A program made the translations under genes and the position numbers. This document shows positions 46,421 through 60,670 of a DNA stretch of 64,000 bases, one piece after another. Source of the stretch: Streptococcus suis (GTDB lineage Bacteria; Bacillota; Bacilli; Lactobacillales; Streptococcaceae); the NCBI GenBank assembly GCA_029593465.1, contig JAKTNK010000007.1, positions 41,284-105,283 of the forward strand, written 5' to 3'. Under the pieces are notes generated by a model. The model was not told the DNA's origin and did not search any database. It saw only the letters and a list, made by a program, of their open reading frames with translations. The stretch's first letter is position 1. The number at the start of each line of letters is the position of its first letter.

Positions 46421-48298
46421 ATGGACAGAGATGGTCATCTCTATACCTTCGGTATAGGGGAAAACTATCACTTGCAGGATTTTTTGGGAGCCCATGAAGC
46501 CTTTGATCAAGAGCAAGGTGGTTATTACTTTAGAGTGTGGGCCCCGAATGCTGAGAAAGTACAGATTATCGGTGACTTTACAGGCTGGCATGACCATCCT
46601 TTGCCGCTGATACGGCATGTATCAGGAGTTTGGGAAGGGTATAGCCCCAATGCTCGGGAAGGGCAGATTTACAAATGCCTCATCACACGACAAGGTGGAC
46701 AAGTGATTGAAAAAATTGATCCTTTTGCCCGTTATTTAGAACAACGTCCAAGCACGGGAGCCATCTTGCAGAAAACACCTCATCGAAAATGGAAAGATAG
46801 CCTTTGGCTGGGACGCAGAAAACGCTTTGGCTTTAAAAGTCGTCCAGTTTCGATTTACGAAGTTCACGCAGGGTCTTGGAAGTTAGATGACTCAGGAAAG
46901 CCCTATACCTTTGCTAGATTAACCGAGGAGCTTATCCCCTATTTGGTAGAGATGAATTACACACATGTGGAATTTTTACCTGTAATGGCTCATCCTTTAG
47001 GCTTGAGTTGGGGCTATCAGTTGATGGGTTATTTTGCCTTTGAGCATACTTATGGGACACCAGAGGAATTTAAAGCCTTTGTAGAAGCCTGTCACTTGCA
47101 TAATATCGGTGTTATCTTGGACTGGGTGCCTGGTCATTTTACACAAAACGACGATGCTCTTGCTTATTATGACGGGACACCGACCTTTGAATACCAAGAC
47201 CCCAATCGTGCTAGAAATCAAGGGTGGGGGGCTCTAAACTTTGATTTAGGAAAAAATCAAGTCCAGTCTTTCTTGATTTCGTCCATTCTTTATTGGATAG
47301 AAGAGTTTCATATCGATGGTATCCGAGTTGATGCGGTGACCAACATGCTCTATCTTGACTTTGACCAGGGTCCTTGGACGCCGAATCGATATGGTGATAA
47401 TCGCAATCTAGAAGGAATCTCCTTTCTTCAAAAACTGTTAGGGGTGGTCAAAGATTACCATCCAGATGTCATGATTATCGCTGAGGAATCCTCGTCTGAT
47501 ATTCCTGTCACAAAACCGATTGAACAAGGTGGTCTTGGTTTTGATTATAAGTGGAATTTGGGTTGGATGAACGATATTCTAAGCTTTTATCAGAAAGATC
47601 CTATTCATCGCAAACATGTTTTTAATCTGGTAACGTTTAGCTTTATGTACTGCTTTAAGGAAAACTATATTCTCCCTTTCTCTCATGATGAAGTTGTCCA
47701 TGGGAAGAAAAGCATGATGCATAAAATGTGGGGAGATCGTTACCATCAGTTTGCGGGTTTACGAAATCTCTATACTTATCAAATGTTTCATCCTGGTAAA
47801 AAGTTACTGTTTATGGGTTCTGAATTTGGACAATTTTTAGAATGGAAGTCCGAGGAGCAGCTGGAATGGCAGAATCTTGAGGATACCCTGAATCACCAAA
47901 TGCGGTATTTTACTAGTCAGCTTAATCGTTTTTACAAGGAGAACAGGGCCCTATGGGAGATAGATGACTCTTACGATGGGTTAAGGGTTATTGATGCTGA
48001 TAACACTGATGAGACGGTGTTAACGATAGCCAGACAGTCACGTAAGGGTGAGCTGCTGATAGGTATTTTCAATATGACGCCTGTGGAAAGGCGTGATTTT
48101 ACAGTCGGTGTGCCAGTCCCAGGACGTTATGAGGAGGTCTTAAATAGTGAGCTAGCCAGCTATGGTGGCACTTGGGAAAAGACCAATCCCCCCCAAGAAA
48201 CGATTAAACAGAAGTGGAGAGATTACCATCAAACATTGACCTTTACCCTACCAGCCCTTGGAGCCAGTATTTGGAAATTAAAGCGGCGACGAAAATAG
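46421..48298 (+). CDS. glgB: 1,4-alpha-glucan branching enzyme GlgB
   Basis: A 625-residue GH13 branching enzyme that makes the alpha-1,6 branches of glycogen. CBM48 ([19 protein letters not shown], about 35-110) is followed by the barrel with the nucleophile Asp304 in [10 protein letters not shown], Glu355 in IAEESSS, and [15 protein letters not shown] 46421 has GGAAGGAGAG. An upstream frame to 46352 is rejected. Before it lies a 110-base region with two TTGTTGCAA words (46351 and 46386) but no clear promoter. Confidence 0.95.
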   Translation: MDRDGHLYTFGIGENYHLQDFLGAHEAFDQEQGGYYFRVWAPNAEKVQIIGDFTGWHDHPLPLIRHVSGVWEGYSPNAREGQIYKCLITRQGGQVIEKIDPFARYLEQRPSTGAILQKTPHRKWKDSLWLGRRKRFGFKSRPVSIYEVHAGSWKLDDSGKPYTFARLTEELIPYLVEMNYTHVEFLPVMAHPLGLSWGYQLMGYFAFEHTYGTPEEFKAFVEACHLHNIGVILDWVPGHFTQNDDALAYYDGTPTFEYQDPNRARNQGWGALNFDLGKNQVQSFLISSILYWIEEFHIDGIRVDAVTNMLYLDFDQGPWTPNRYGDNRNLEGISFLQKLLGVVKDYHPDVMIIAEESSSDIPVTKPIEQGGLGFDYKWNLGWMNDILSFYQKDPIHRKHVFNLVTFSFMYCFKENYILPFSHDEVVHGKKSMMHKMWGDRYHQFAGLRNLYTYQMFHPGKKLLFMGSEFGQFLEWKSEEQLEWQNLEDTLNHQMRYFTSQLNRFYKENRALWEIDDSYDGLRVIDADNTDETVLTIARQSRKGELLIGIFNMTPVERRDFTVGVPVPGRYEEVLNSELASYGGTWEKTNPPQETIKQKWRDYHQTLTFTLPALGASIWKLKRRRK

Positions 48299-48375
48299 AT
48301 ATTCGCCATCGCTTCAATACTACTAATGTAACCTTGTAGGCTTAAGGTGTTCATCAGCCATGAAAAGGAGGCACT

Positions 48376-49515
48376 ATGAAAACAGAATTGTTAGCTCTTG
48401 TCCTAGCCGGAGGTCAAGGAACTCGACTAGGGAAATTAACGCAAAACATTGCCAAGCCAGCCGTACAATTTGGCGGGCGTTATCGCATCATTGATTTTGC
48501 CTTATCCAACTGTACCAACTCAGGGATTCAAAAGGTGGGTGTCATTACCCAGTATCAACCGCTGGGTCTCAATCAGCATATTGGAAATGGCTCTTCTTGG
48601 GGCTTAGATGGTATCAATGCCGGAGCCACAATCTTGCAGCCCTATTCTGCGACAGAGGGAAATCGTTGGTTTCAAGGAACGAGCCATGCTATCTACCAAA
48701 ACATTGATTACATTGATAGTATCAATCCTGAGTATGTGTTGATTTTATCAGGAGACCATATCTACAAGATGGACTACGATGAGATGCTCCAGACTCATAA
48801 GGACAATATGGCTAGCTTGACTGTTGCCGTTATTGATGTCCCTCTCAAAGAAGCAAGTCGTTTTGGGATTATGAATACCGATTCTAATGATCGGATTGTT
48901 GAGTTTGAAGAAAAACCTGAACACCCTAAATCAACCAAAGCTTCTATGGGTATCTATATCTTTAACTGGAGTGCTTTGCGTGAGATGTTGGTTAATGGCG
49001 AAAAAAATGGTATTGACATGTCTGACTTTGGTCAACATGTGATTCCTGCCTATCTGGAGTCGGGCGAACGTGTTTACACGTATAATTTTAAGGGATATTG
49101 GAAGGATGTTGGAACGATTGAGTCTCTTTGGGAAGCCAATATGGAGTATATCCCAGTTGATAATGAGTTAGACAGCCGTGATCGTTCATGGAAGATTTAC
49201 TCTAAAAATGAAATTGCACCGCCTAACTTCATCACAGAAAGAGCAGAAGTGAAAGATTCGCTTGTTGTAGATGGCTGCTTTGTTGATGGCAAAGTGACAC
49301 ATTCCATTCTATCCACTAACGTTCAAGTGCGAGAAGGAGCAGATGTTCAAGACAGCTTTATCATGAGCGGTGTTAAGATTGGTAAAGGAGCTGTTATTAA
49401 GCGAGCGATTATTGGCGAAGGAGCAACGATTGCAGATGGTGTTGTTATTGATGGTACCGAAGAAGTGCAAGTCGTAGGTTATAACGAAGTCGTGGGGGTA
49501 GCAAATGAAGATTGA
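48376..49515 (+). CDS. glgC: Glucose-1-phosphate adenylyltransferase GlgC
   Basis: A 379-residue ADP-glucose pyrophosphorylase, the first committed step of glycogen synthesis. The nucleotidyltransferase domain starts [17 protein letters not shown] with the catalytic GGGTRL-type loop, then [16 protein letters not shown] and [10 protein letters not shown]; the C-terminal left-handed beta helix shows hexapeptide repeats ([24 protein letters not shown]). It overlaps glgD by 11 bases. RBS AAAGGAGG. Confidence 0.96.
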   Translation: MKTELLALVLAGGQGTRLGKLTQNIAKPAVQFGGRYRIIDFALSNCTNSGIQKVGVITQYQPLGLNQHIGNGSSWGLDGINAGATILQPYSATEGNRWFQGTSHAIYQNIDYIDSINPEYVLILSGDHIYKMDYDEMLQTHKDNMASLTVAVIDVPLKEASRFGIMNTDSNDRIVEFEEKPEHPKSTKASMGIYIFNWSALREMLVNGEKNGIDMSDFGQHVIPAYLESGERVYTYNFKGYWKDVGTIESLWEANMEYIPVDNELDSRDRSWKIYSKNEIAPPNFITERAEVKDSLVVDGCFVDGKVTHSILSTNVQVREGADVQDSFIMSGVKIGKGAVIKRAIIGEGATIADGVVIDGTEEVQVVGYNEVVGVANED

Positions 49516-50638
49516 TAAATACACTGCCATTTTAGGAAATGCTGTCGGTTATCATGATATGGGGAGTTTGACTGAAAATCGGCCACTTGCCAACCTTCCT
49601 TTTGATGGGAAGTATCGTTTGATTGACTTTCAGCTATCTAGTCTTGCCAATGCAGGTATTCGTAGTGTTTATGGTATTTTTAGGGGACAAAATATTCGGT
49701 CAGTCTTTGACCACATTCGTAGTGGTCGTGAATGGGGCCTAAACACCCTAACCAGTCACTATTTCCTTGGGTTTTATAACACTGATGAAGAGACGACCAT
49801 GACCGATAGCGACTACTACAGTCAAATTCTAACCTACCTGAAACGTTCTGGGTCTGATCAGACGGTGTACATGTCTTGTGATATTTTAGCGAATATCAAC
49901 TTGGAGCAAGTGATTCATTTACATAATGCTAATAAACGTCAGATTACAGTCGTTTACAAAAAATTACCGAAATCAGCGATTTCATCAGCCAATGAAGTGT
50001 TAAGAATTGATGAACAAGATAATGTGGTTGGCAAACAAAAGCTTGAAGATGTTGAAGAACCTGTACCAATGTCAGCTGATATCTATGTCGTTAATACCCC
50101 GTGGTTAATTGAAAAATTAGAAGAAGAGGCACAAAAGGAGAATCCTCGCAAAGTTCGCTACTTGCTACGGGAATTGATTGTTACAGATAAGGCTCTAGCT
50201 TTTGAATACACCGGTTATCTATCGAACATTGTATCTGTGAAGTCATACTACGATGCTAACATGGACATGCTGGATCCACAGAAGTTTTATTCATTGTTGT
50301 ACTCCAATCAGAAGGTCTATACCAAGGTTAAAAATGAAGAAGCCACTTACTTCGACAAAGATTCTCTAGTCAATAACGCTCAATTTGCCTCAGGGTCTGT
50401 GATTTATGGTCATGTCGATCATTCAATCGTCTCAAGATCTTGCCGCATTGCCAAAGATGCCCAAGTGAAACACTCGCTTATTTTTCCAAAAGTTACTATT
50501 GAAGAAGGGGCAGTGGTTGAGTATGCCATTATTGATAAAAATGTACGGATTCCTGCTGGGGTGACCCTAAAAGGTAGTCTCGAAAATCCTTTAGTAGTCG
50601 CTAAAGGGCAATTGATTACAGGAGATATTATTCAATGA
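49505..50638 (+). CDS. glgD: Glucose-1-phosphate adenylyltransferase regulatory subunit GlgD
   Basis: A 377-residue paralogue of GlgC that forms a hetero-oligomer with it and raises its activity in Firmicutes. The catalytic glycine loop is degenerate ([10 protein letters not shown] instead of GGGTRL), the reason it is not an active enzyme by itself. The rest keeps [21 protein letters not shown] and the beta-helix C-terminus. It overlaps glgA by 4 bases (ATGA). Confidence 0.95.
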   Translation: MKIDKYTAILGNAVGYHDMGSLTENRPLANLPFDGKYRLIDFQLSSLANAGIRSVYGIFRGQNIRSVFDHIRSGREWGLNTLTSHYFLGFYNTDEETTMTDSDYYSQILTYLKRSGSDQTVYMSCDILANINLEQVIHLHNANKRQITVVYKKLPKSAISSANEVLRIDEQDNVVGKQKLEDVEEPVPMSADIYVVNTPWLIEKLEEEAQKENPRKVRYLLRELIVTDKALAFEYTGYLSNIVSVKSYYDANMDMLDPQKFYSLLYSNQKVYTKVKNEEATYFDKDSLVNNAQFASGSVIYGHVDHSIVSRSCRIAKDAQVKHSLIFPKVTIEEGAVVEYAIIDKNVRIPAGVTLKGSLENPLVVAKGQLITGDIIQ

Positions 50639-52062
50639 AACTCTTATTTGTAGCAGCAGAAGGCGCACCTTTTGTAAAGACTGGTGGTTTGGGAGATGTG
50701 ATTGGAGCCTTACCCAAGTCGCTTGTCAAACATGGTCATGAAGTGGCGGTTATCTTACCCTATTATGACCTGGTCGATGCTAAATTTGGGAATCAAGTAG
50801 AGGATTGCTTTGCCTTCACAGTTGCTGTTGGCTGGCGCCAACAATATGCCGGTGTCAAATATTGCCAGCGAGATGGCGTGCATTTCTTTTTCATTGATAA
50901 TCAAGACTACTTTTTCCGTGGTTCTGTTTATGGCTACTGGGATGATGGTGAACGTTTTGCCTTCTTCCAACAAGCCGCTTTAGAGGTTATGGAAAAAATA
51001 GATTTTATTCCAGATGTTCTTCATGTGCATGATTATCACACGGCTATGATGCCTTTCTTACTGAAAGAAAAATACCACTGGATTCAAGCTTATCATAAGA
51101 TTAAGACGGTCTTTACCATTCATAATATTGAGTTTCAAGGACAGTTTGCACCTGAGATGTTGGGTGATTTATTTGGTGTTGGTAGGGAGCGCTATGATGA
51201 TGGTACCCTACGCTGGGATAATTGTCTCAACTGGATGAAGGCAGGCACTTTATATGCTGATCGGGTGACCACTGTCTCTCCATCCTACGCTCAAGAAATC
51301 CAAACCCCTGCTTTTGGCAAGGGATTGGACCCTGTCATGCGAATGGTCTCTGGTAAACTATCTGGTATTGTGAATGGTATTGATACAGCTGTTCTAAATC
51401 CCGAGTCAGATCCGTTGATTAGCCATCATTTTTCCAAAGCAGATTTATCAGGCAAGGTTAGCAATAAGAAGAATCTTCAGAAGGAACTAGGACTTCCGGT
51501 GCGAGCGGAAGTGCCATTGGTGGGCATCGTTTCTCGGTTGACTGACCAAAAAGGCTTTGATTTGGTGGTAGAAGAACTCCAACATATTTTGCAATTTGAT
51601 TTACAGATTGTTTTGCTTGGGACAGGTTATGCAGCTTATGAGCAGGCGTTCTCGTGGTTTGCTGAGCAATTTCCTAACAAATTATCAGCTAATATCACCT
51701 TTGATATTGGTTTGGCACAAAAAATTTACGCGGCTTCGGATCTCTTTTTGATGCCATCGGCTTTTGAACCATGCGGCTTATCCCAGATGATGGCAATGCG
51801 ATATGGCTCATTGCCTATCGTTAGAGAAGTTGGTGGCTTAAAAGACACGGTTGAACCCTATAACAAATACACTGGTCAAGGAACAGGCTTTGGCTTTGAA
51901 GCTTTTTCAGGGTATTGGTTAACCAAAACACTAGAAGAAGCGCTTAGGGTTTATAGGGATGAACCAGAAGTGTGGAAGGCCCTTCAACAAGAAGCAATGA
52001 GCCGTGATTTCTCATGGGACACAGCTAGTTTGGCCTATGAGGACCTCTATCAGGAACTTTAA
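50635..52062 (+). CDS. glgA: Glycogen synthase GlgA
   Basis: A 475-residue GT5 retaining glucosyltransferase that extends glycogen from ADP-glucose. It has the N-terminal KTGGLGDV with Lys15, HVHDYHT, the linker HNIEFQG, and the C-terminal [11 protein letters not shown] and [19 protein letters not shown] (retaining Glu). It ends the glgBCDA operon. Confidence 0.96.
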   Translation: MKLLFVAAEGAPFVKTGGLGDVIGALPKSLVKHGHEVAVILPYYDLVDAKFGNQVEDCFAFTVAVGWRQQYAGVKYCQRDGVHFFFIDNQDYFFRGSVYGYWDDGERFAFFQQAALEVMEKIDFIPDVLHVHDYHTAMMPFLLKEKYHWIQAYHKIKTVFTIHNIEFQGQFAPEMLGDLFGVGRERYDDGTLRWDNCLNWMKAGTLYADRVTTVSPSYAQEIQTPAFGKGLDPVMRMVSGKLSGIVNGIDTAVLNPESDPLISHHFSKADLSGKVSNKKNLQKELGLPVRAEVPLVGIVSRLTDQKGFDLVVEELQHILQFDLQIVLLGTGYAAYEQAFSWFAEQFPNKLSANITFDIGLAQKIYAASDLFLMPSAFEPCGLSQMMAMRYGSLPIVREVGGLKDTVEPYNKYTGQGTGFGFEAFSGYWLTKTLEEALRVYRDEPEVWKALQQEAMSRDFSWDTASLAYEDLYQEL

Positions 52063-52065
52063 GTT

Positions 52066-52103
52066 AGAAAAAAGAAAGTTGGGCTGACTGACTTTCTTTT
52101 CCG
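52066..52103 (+). terminator. Terminator after glgA
   Basis: Stem AAAAGAAAGT / ACTTTCTTTT around a loop of about 11 bases, then a pyrimidine-rich tail. It separates glg from atp transcripts. Confidence 0.75.
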
Positions 52104-52211
52104 TATTTTGAGGTGATAATAGCATCAGAAAAAATGAAATGTGATAAATCAAACAAAGGTCAGAATTGGTTTAAGTTTCCTTTTAGGAAGCGTTAACAAT
52201 ATTGGTTTTCG

Positions 52212-52240
52212 TTGACATCACTATAAAATAGGACTAAAAT
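52212..52240 (+). promoter_or_regulatory. Promoter of the atp operon
   Basis: TTGACA, 17 bases, TAAAAT; the atpE ATG follows 35 bases after with AAAGGAG. Confidence 0.85.
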
Positions 52241-52274
52241 AACAGGGTAAAAAATTTTAAAGGAGAATTCTATA

Positions 52275-52478
52275 ATGAATTTACAAATCTTGGCACTAGG
52301 TATCGCAGTTCTCGGTGTAAGTATCGGTGAGGGAATCCTTGTCGCTAATATTGCAAAATCTGCAGCACGTCAGCCAGAAATGTTTAGTAAATTACAAACC
52401 TTGATGTTTACTGGTGTAGCCTTTATTGAAGGTACATTCTTCGTCCTTTTCGCTTTCACTTTCTTTGTCGGAAAATAA
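52275..52478 (+). CDS. atpE: F1Fo ATP synthase subunit c
   Basis: A 67-residue two-helix proteolipid that forms the rotor ring. Helix 1 has the streptococcal GVSIGEGILVANI (in place of a full GxGxG run); helix 2 carries the proton-binding Glu52 in VAFIEGTFF. ATP synthase in streptococci mostly pumps protons out to control cytoplasmic pH. First gene of atpEBFHAGDC; the c-a-b order differs from the a-c-b order of many bacteria, as usual for streptococci. Confidence 0.96.
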   Translation: MNLQILALGIAVLGVSIGEGILVANIAKSAARQPEMFSKLQTLMFTGVAFIEGTFFVLFAFTFFVGK

Positions 52479-52515
52479 TTGAGTCAAAAGTGAACTGTAA
52501 AAAGGAGGGATAAGA

Positions 52516-53232
52516 TTGGGAGAAACACAAAATCCAACAGCAAACTTTTTGGGGATTGACTTTGATTTAACGATTCTTGCCATGACTCTCTTAACGGTTT
52601 TAATTGTCTTTCTATTCGTTTTCTGGGCAAGTCGTCACATGACGATGAAACCTAAAGGTAAACAAAATGTTCTGGAGTGGCTCTATGAGTTTATCCAAAA
52701 TTTAATCAGACCAAATCTCGGTGTTTATACGAAAAATTACACGTTTTTGGCCTTTACGCTGTTTCTCTTTGTTCTTGTAGCCAATAATCTTGGTCTAGTG
52801 GCAAAACTTGAAACAGATAAGTTAAATTTTTGGACCTCACCAACGTCAAATTTTATGGTCGATTTGACCTTGTCACTCATTATTGCAGTCATTGTCCACT
52901 TTGAAGGTATCCGTAAAAATGGCTTTAAAGGCTATTTTAAAGGTTACTTAACGCCAACACCAGCCATGTTACCGATGAATATTTTAGAGGAGTTGACCAA
53001 TATTGCTTCTCTTGCCCTTCGTCTATACGGTAATATTTTTGCGGGTGAGGTGGTGATGACGCTACTTTTACAATTTGCTAACCTTAGTGTATTTACAGCA
53101 CCAGTTGCATTTGTGCTCAACTTGGCTTGGACAGCTTTTTCAGTGTTTATTTCGTCTATTCAAGCCTATGTGTTCGTGCTGTTGTCCACCAAGTATATTG
53201 GTAACAAGCTAGATACACAAAATGAAGAATAA
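52516..53232 (+). CDS. atpB: F1Fo ATP synthase subunit a
   Basis: A 238-residue membrane stator subunit with five to six helices. The essential Arg is in [19 protein letters not shown] (ALRLYGN), and the C-terminal helix has [16 protein letters not shown]. The TTG start at 52516 is supported by AGGAGG nine bases upstream and absence of another start before helix 1. Confidence 0.94.
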   Translation: MGETQNPTANFLGIDFDLTILAMTLLTVLIVFLFVFWASRHMTMKPKGKQNVLEWLYEFIQNLIRPNLGVYTKNYTFLAFTLFLFVLVANNLGLVAKLETDKLNFWTSPTSNFMVDLTLSLIIAVIVHFEGIRKNGFKGYFKGYLTPTPAMLPMNILEELTNIASLALRLYGNIFAGEVVMTLLLQFANLSVFTAPVAFVLNLAWTAFSVFISSIQAYVFVLLSTKYIGNKLDTQNEE

Positions 53233-53248
53233 GAAAGGATAAGTAGCA

Positions 53249-53746
53249 ATGTCTACATTAATTAATAGCACAAGTCTCGGTAACATGATTATCGTGGCTG
53301 GGTCATTTGTACTCTTGATTGTTCTGATTAAAGTGTTTGCTTGGGAACAATTAACCAGTATTTTTGACGAACGTGAGAAGAAAATTGCTGCTGATATCGA
53401 TGGTGCAGAACTAGCACGTAAACAAGCTGAACAACTGGCGCAACAGCGTCAAGATGAATTGGCAGGTGCTCGCTCAGAAGCAGCTGAAATCATCGAGTCA
53501 GCCAAAGAGACGGGTAAACAACAAGAAAAGCAAATCGTTGCAGAAGCTAAAGAAACGGCTACTCGTTTGAAAGATAAGGCAGAGGCAGACATTGCTCAGA
53601 GCAAGGTAGAGGCTTTTGCTGGGGTCAAAGACGACGTTGCAGATTTGACCGTTTTACTAGCTGAAAAGATCATGACTAAAGAACTTGATAAAGATGCACA
53701 GAGTAAACTGATTGATAGCTACCTTGATCAATTAGGAGATGAGTAA
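53249..53746 (+). CDS. atpF: F1Fo ATP synthase subunit b
   Basis: A 165-residue stator stalk subunit: one N-terminal membrane helix (about 12-30) followed by a long Ala/Glu/Lys-rich coiled coil that reaches the delta subunit. The stop codon overlaps the atpH ATG by one base. Confidence 0.95.
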   Translation: MSTLINSTSLGNMIIVAGSFVLLIVLIKVFAWEQLTSIFDEREKKIAADIDGAELARKQAEQLAQQRQDELAGARSEAAEIIESAKETGKQQEKQIVAEAKETATRLKDKAEADIAQSKVEAFAGVKDDVADLTVLLAEKIMTKELDKDAQSKLIDSYLDQLGDE

Positions 53747-54282
53747 TGGATAAAAAAACATTGACATTAGTTGATAGCTACTCAAAAAGCTTGGTTGATG
53801 TTGCAGTAGAACATTCTCTCACACAAGAAGTGATGGTAGATGTAAAAGCTCTCTTAGCAGTTTTTGAACAGACAGACTTGGCGAATGCCCTGCAACATGA
53901 TGGACTTAGTCAAGCTGAAAAAGCCAATCTGGTTAGCCTACTTGAGGAGGGGAGCCTTCCTTTTGTCCGAAACTTTTTAGAAGTTATCAAACAAAATGAG
54001 CGTGAGGATCTCCTAAAAGCTATCTTGGATGCAACCGTTGAAAAACTGGCTGTTAGCTCTAATACATTTCCGTTGGAAATTCATGTTGCGGATAGCTTAT
54101 CAGAGCTTCAAAAGGAACGCTTAAAGTCAGCTGTGGAAAAGAAATTTGCAATATTTGTTAGTGAAGTGGATGAAGTGGTTCGTCCAGAGTTGATTGGAGG
54201 CTTTATTTTAAAAGCCAATAATAAGATTATTGATACCAGTATCAAATCGCAACTGCAACAATTAAAAATGAATCTGAAATAG
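53746..54282 (+). CDS. atpH: F1Fo ATP synthase subunit delta
   Basis: A 178-residue peripheral stalk protein linking b to the top of the alpha/beta hexamer. Helical N-terminal domain and a C-terminal FVSEVDEVVRPELIGGFILKANNKIIDTSIKSQL block typical of OSCP/delta. Overlap with atpF suggests coupling. Confidence 0.94.
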   Translation: MDKKTLTLVDSYSKSLVDVAVEHSLTQEVMVDVKALLAVFEQTDLANALQHDGLSQAEKANLVSLLEEGSLPFVRNFLEVIKQNEREDLLKAILDATVEKLAVSSNTFPLEIHVADSLSELQKERLKSAVEKKFAIFVSEVDEVVRPELIGGFILKANNKIIDTSIKSQLQQLKMNLK

Positions 54283-54294
54283 AAAGTGGTGTGA

Positions 54295-55803
<1,509 letters not shown>

Positions 55804-55817
55804 GAGGAGGAGGCGTT

Positions 55818-56693
55818 ATGGCAGGTTCTCTTAGCGAAATCAAAGCGAAAATAGCCTCAACGAAAAAGACAAGTCAAATTACAGGGGCCATGCAAATGGT
55901 TTCTGCTGCGAAATTGACGAAATCTGAACAGGCAGCTAAGGATTTTCAAGTTTATGCTAGCAAGGTTCGCCAAATCACAACGGACTTGATGAAGGCTGAA
56001 TTATTAGCGGGGTCATCAAATCCGATGCTGATTGCTCGTCCTGTGAAGAAGACAGGCTATATTGTGATTACATCTGATAAGGGCTTGGTTGGCGGTTATA
56101 ATTCCACCATCTTAAAATCCATGATGGAAACGCTCAAAGAATACCATCCAGATGGAAATGATTTCGAAATTATTGCTATTGGTGGGATGGGAGCTGACTT
56201 TTTTAAAGCGCGTGGCATTGATGTGGCTTTTGAGTTGCGTGGATTAGAAGATCAACCTAGTTTTGAAGAAGTGGCTCGTATCATTTCCAAATCAGTTGAC
56301 ATGTATAAAAATGAGTTGTTTGATGAGCTTTATGTCTGTTATAACCATCATGTGAACAGCTTAACCAGTCAGGTTCGTATGCAGCAGATGTTACCAATTA
56401 CAGAACTAGATGCCAATCAAGCCAGTGATGGTGAGGTGTCATTTGAATTGGAACCAAACCGTGAAGCGATTTTGGAGCAATTATTACCTCAGTACACGGA
56501 AAGTTTAATCTATGGGGCGATTGTGGATGCTAAGACCGCAGAGCATGCAGCAGGAATGACTGCTATGCAAACGGCGACAGATAATGCTAAAAAAGTTATC
56601 AACGACTTAACCATTCAGTACAATCGTGCTCGTCAAGCAGAAATCACACAAGAAATTACAGAGATTGTAGCGGGTGCTAGTGCCCTAGAGTAG
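55818..56693 (+). CDS. atpG: F1Fo ATP synthase subunit gamma
   Basis: A 291-residue central shaft. Long N-terminal helix ([31 protein letters not shown]) and the C-terminal helix [28 protein letters not shown] that turn inside the hexamer. Strong GAGGAGG site. Confidence 0.96.
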   Translation: MAGSLSEIKAKIASTKKTSQITGAMQMVSAAKLTKSEQAAKDFQVYASKVRQITTDLMKAELLAGSSNPMLIARPVKKTGYIVITSDKGLVGGYNSTILKSMMETLKEYHPDGNDFEIIAIGGMGADFFKARGIDVAFELRGLEDQPSFEEVARIISKSVDMYKNELFDELYVCYNHHVNSLTSQVRMQQMLPITELDANQASDGEVSFELEPNREAILEQLLPQYTESLIYGAIVDAKTAEHAAGMTAMQTATDNAKKVINDLTIQYNRARQAEITQEITEIVAGASALE

Positions 56694-56761
56694 TTCTATT
56701 GATTGGCTGATAGAACTCTCTAAACACTTCTTTCTGAAAACCAGCTTGGTTAGAAGAAGTG
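56693..56761 (+). other. Structured spacer between atpG and atpD
   Basis: The 93-base atpG-atpD gap, long for this operon, holds two hairpins: GTTCTAT / ATAGAAC (56693-56716) and CACTTCTT / AAGAAGTG (56725-56761). Neither has a T run, so they are more likely mRNA processing or stability elements that set atpD output than terminators. Confidence 0.55.
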
Positions 56762-56786
56762 ATTCTAAAATATAAGGAGTGAGTAA

Positions 56787-58193
<1,407 letters not shown>

Positions 58194-58205
58194 TGAGGTA
58201 ATCAC

Positions 58206-58622
58206 ATGGCAGAAATGACAGTTCAAATAGTTACCCCTGACGGGATTAAATACGATCACCGTGCGAAGCTGGTTGTAGTAGGAACTGTTGATGGTGAGCT
58301 TGGTATTTTGCCTCATCACGTGAATTTGATTGCCCCCTTAAAAGTCCATGAAATGAAAATCAGACGTGTTGATGATGACAAGGCTGTGGACTGGGTGGCG
58401 GTTAACGGTGGGATTATTGAAGTCAAAGATAACAAGGTAACCATTATCGCAGATTCTGCAGAGCGTTCGCGTGACATTGATGTGAGTCGAGCCGAGCGAG
58501 CTAAAGCGCGTGCAGAACGTGCTTTAGAAGAAGCACAGGCTCAACAGAGTGCTGATCAAGTTCGTCGCGCTCAAGTAGCGCTGCAGCGTGCTATTAACCG
58601 CATCAATGTTGGAAATAAATAA
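58206..58622 (+). CDS. atpC: F1Fo ATP synthase subunit epsilon
   Basis: A 138-residue subunit with an N-terminal beta sandwich ([37 protein letters not shown]) and a C-terminal two-helix hairpin rich in Arg/Ala/Glu that can inhibit the enzyme. Its stop codon lies in the operon terminator. Confidence 0.95.
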   Translation: MAEMTVQIVTPDGIKYDHRAKLVVVGTVDGELGILPHHVNLIAPLKVHEMKIRRVDDDKAVDWVAVNGGIIEVKDNKVTIIADSAERSRDIDVSRAERAKARAERALEEAQAQQSADQVRRAQVALQRAINRINVGNK

Positions 58623-58643
58623 AAAGGTCTATGAGGCCTTTTT
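58621..58643 (+). terminator. Terminator of the atp operon
   Basis: 10-bp stem AAAAAGGTCT / AGGCCTTTTT (one G-U) with a 3-base loop and T run, beginning in the atpC stop codon. The following 250 bases up to the next gene hold an open but unrecognised frame and are treated as non-coding. Confidence 0.8.
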
Positions 58644-58857
58644 ATATTGCTTTAGAAACATGCCCAAGTTTAATAGCTAATCGCCTTAGCGAAACTAGAT
58701 TTGTTGTGACTTTTGCTAGTAAGAAGTGTCTGGTCTTCAATAGTTGGTATGGATGTCGTTTCGAGGGTAATGTCAGTTTAATAATGAAGGAAACGACCGT
58801 TTTATGGCTTGATTCATTTGATGACATGGCTAATCGTTTTAGTAAAGATTTTCTTTT

Positions 58858-58885
58858 TTGGCAAATAAGAAAAAATTGGTATAAT
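58858..58885 (+). promoter_or_regulatory. Promoter directly before the DUF1146 gene
   Basis: TTGGCA, 16 bases, TATAAT with a TGG extension (TGG-TATAAT). The -10 ends six bases before the ATG at 58892, so transcription should start on the start codon. Confidence 0.7.
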
Positions 58886-58891
58886 AGCCTT

Positions 58892-59125
58892 ATGCAAATT
58901 ATCATGGATTCTTTAGCTTTAATAAGCCATATGATTTTTATTGGTATTTTTTTCCACTTGCTAACGCATTTAGTGGATTGGTCCAAGTACCTAAAAGTGA
59001 CCCAGGAAACAACGGGGCAAGTTAAGTTATTTGTGCTCTTGTTAAGTGTGGTTTTGGGTTATTTGGCTAGCCGATTTGTTTTGGAAGTCATTGCCTTAAG
59101 TCAGGCTTTTGGAACGATGGTTTAA
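58892..59125 (+). CDS. DUF1146 (YwzB-type) small membrane protein
   Basis: A 77-residue protein with two membrane helices (about 8-28 and 45-65) and the conserved DWSKYLK-like cytoplasmic segment. YwzB-type genes lie between atp and murA in many Firmicutes. Function unknown. The ATG at 58892 is preferred to an in-frame extension to 58631 because that frame has no homologous content and a promoter lies inside it. No ribosome-binding site is visible. Confidence 0.8.
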   Translation: MQIIMDSLALISHMIFIGIFFHLLTHLVDWSKYLKVTQETTGQVKLFVLLLSVVLGYLASRFVLEVIALSQAFGTMV

Positions 59126-59178
59126 ACTCAGATGAGATAGCTCTTGTGTCTCATCTTTAATATGATTTTGGAGTAACT

Positions 59179-60447
59179 ATGGATAACATTATTATCGAAG
59201 GTGGCAACACTCGTCTTCAAGGTGAAGTCACTATTGAAGGGGCTAAAAATGCTGTTCTACCTCTTTTAGCAGCTACAATCTTACCGACAGAAGGAACGAC
59301 ACGTCTGACTAATGTTCCCATTCTTTCAGATGTTTTTACAATGAATCATGTGGTTAGAGGGTTGAATATTTCAGTTGACTTTGATGAAACTGAGAAGACG
59401 ATTATCGTTGACGCTCAGGGAGATATTTTAGATGAGGCTCCTTATGAGTATGTCAGCCAAATGCGTGCTTCTATTGTTGTACTAGGCCCTATTCTAGCAC
59501 GTCAAGGTCATGCGAAGGTTTCCATGCCTGGCGGGTGTACAATTGGTAGTCGTCCCATTGACCTTCATTTGAAGGGACTTGAGGCAATGGGGGCTACCAT
59601 TAGCCAAATTGGTGGTGATATTACGGCGACTGGTCGTTTACATGGTGCACGCATTTATCTTGATTTTCCATCAGTTGGTGCCACGCAAAATCTCATGATG
59701 GCGGCAACTTTGGCTGATGGTACGACAGTTATTGAGAATGCGGCGCGTGAGCCAGAAATTGTGGATTTGGCACTCTTATTATCCAAAATGGGTGCGCATA
59801 TTAAGGGAGCAGGTACGGAGGTGTTGACCATTGAGGGTGTGTCTTCTCTACATGGAGCAGAACATCAGGTTGTGCAAGACCGTATTGAGGCCGGTACCTT
59901 TATGGTGGCTGCAGCCATGACTTCTGGAGATGTCTTGATTCGAGAGGCTGTTTGGGAACACAATCGTCCCCTTATCGCTAAATTGATGGAAATGGGTGTG
60001 GAGGTGACCGAAGAAGAAGCTGGTATTCGAGTCAAATCAGATGTGAGTACGCTAAAACCGGTGACTGTTAAAACGATGCCACATCCAGGATTTCCGACGG
60101 ACATGCAGGCGCAATTTACGGCATTAATGGCAGTGGTCAAAGGGGAATCAACCATGATTGAAACGGTGTTTGAAAATCGTTTCCAACATTTGGAAGAGAT
60201 GCGCCGTATGGGGTTACAGTCGGAAATGTTGCGTGATACAGCATTGATTCATGGTGGTCAACCGCTTCAAGGAGCTCCAGTGATGTCAACTGACCTTCGC
60301 GCTAGTGCAGCCTTGATTCTGGCAGGAATGGTTGCTAAAGGCAAGACAAAGGTTGGAAAACTAACCCATCTTGATCGTGGCTACTATCAATTCCATACGA
60401 AATTAGCCAATCTCGGAGCGAATATCAGTAGAGTATCAGAGGACTAA
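59179..60447 (+). CDS. murA: UDP-N-acetylglucosamine 1-carboxyvinyltransferase MurA
   Basis: A 422-residue enzyme that makes the first committed step of peptidoglycan synthesis and is the fosfomycin target. It has [12 protein letters not shown] near 21-32, the active-site Cys120 in [14 protein letters not shown], and the conserved C-terminal [19 protein letters not shown]. Streptococci have two MurA paralogues; this is the copy next to atp and epuA. Confidence 0.96.
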   Translation: MDNIIIEGGNTRLQGEVTIEGAKNAVLPLLAATILPTEGTTRLTNVPILSDVFTMNHVVRGLNISVDFDETEKTIIVDAQGDILDEAPYEYVSQMRASIVVLGPILARQGHAKVSMPGGCTIGSRPIDLHLKGLEAMGATISQIGGDITATGRLHGARIYLDFPSVGATQNLMMAATLADGTTVIENAAREPEIVDLALLLSKMGAHIKGAGTEVLTIEGVSSLHGAEHQVVQDRIEAGTFMVAAAMTSGDVLIREAVWEHNRPLIAKLMEMGVEVTEEEAGIRVKSDVSTLKPVTVKTMPHPGFPTDMQAQFTALMAVVKGESTMIETVFENRFQHLEEMRRMGLQSEMLRDTALIHGGQPLQGAPVMSTDLRASAALILAGMVAKGKTKVGKLTHLDRGYYQFHTKLANLGANISRVSED

Positions 60448-60448
60448 G

Positions 60449-60637
60449 ATGAAACAACGGATGTTATACGTTTTAAGACAGTATCTTTTGCTCATTGTGG
60501 TTGCCGTTTTATGTATGGTCTTTTTGGCACTTGGGCTTGTGATAGGATACGGTGTTATCGGAGATGGTAAAGATGCTTTTTCTATTTTATCACCGGCGAA
60601 ATGGCAAGCATTGTTTGATAAATTTAAGGTAAAGTAG
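60449..60637 (+). CDS. epuA: EpuA-family small membrane protein
   Basis: A 62-residue protein with one membrane helix (about 10-33) and a short extracellular tail, matching the streptococcal EpuA family (often mislabelled as an RNA polymerase beta subunit). EpuA is encoded next to endA in Streptococcus pneumoniae. Here it starts one base after the murA stop. Function unsettled. Confidence 0.85.
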   Translation: MKQRMLYVLRQYLLLIVVAVLCMVFLALGLVIGYGVIGDGKDAFSILSPAKWQALFDKFKVK

Positions 60638-60670
60638 GCTTGTCCTGCTATTGTGATGAAATGGAGTACC

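Noticed and set aside
58631-58891. N-terminal extension of the DUF1146 protein
   Set aside because: The extension has no family content and contains the gene's own promoter.
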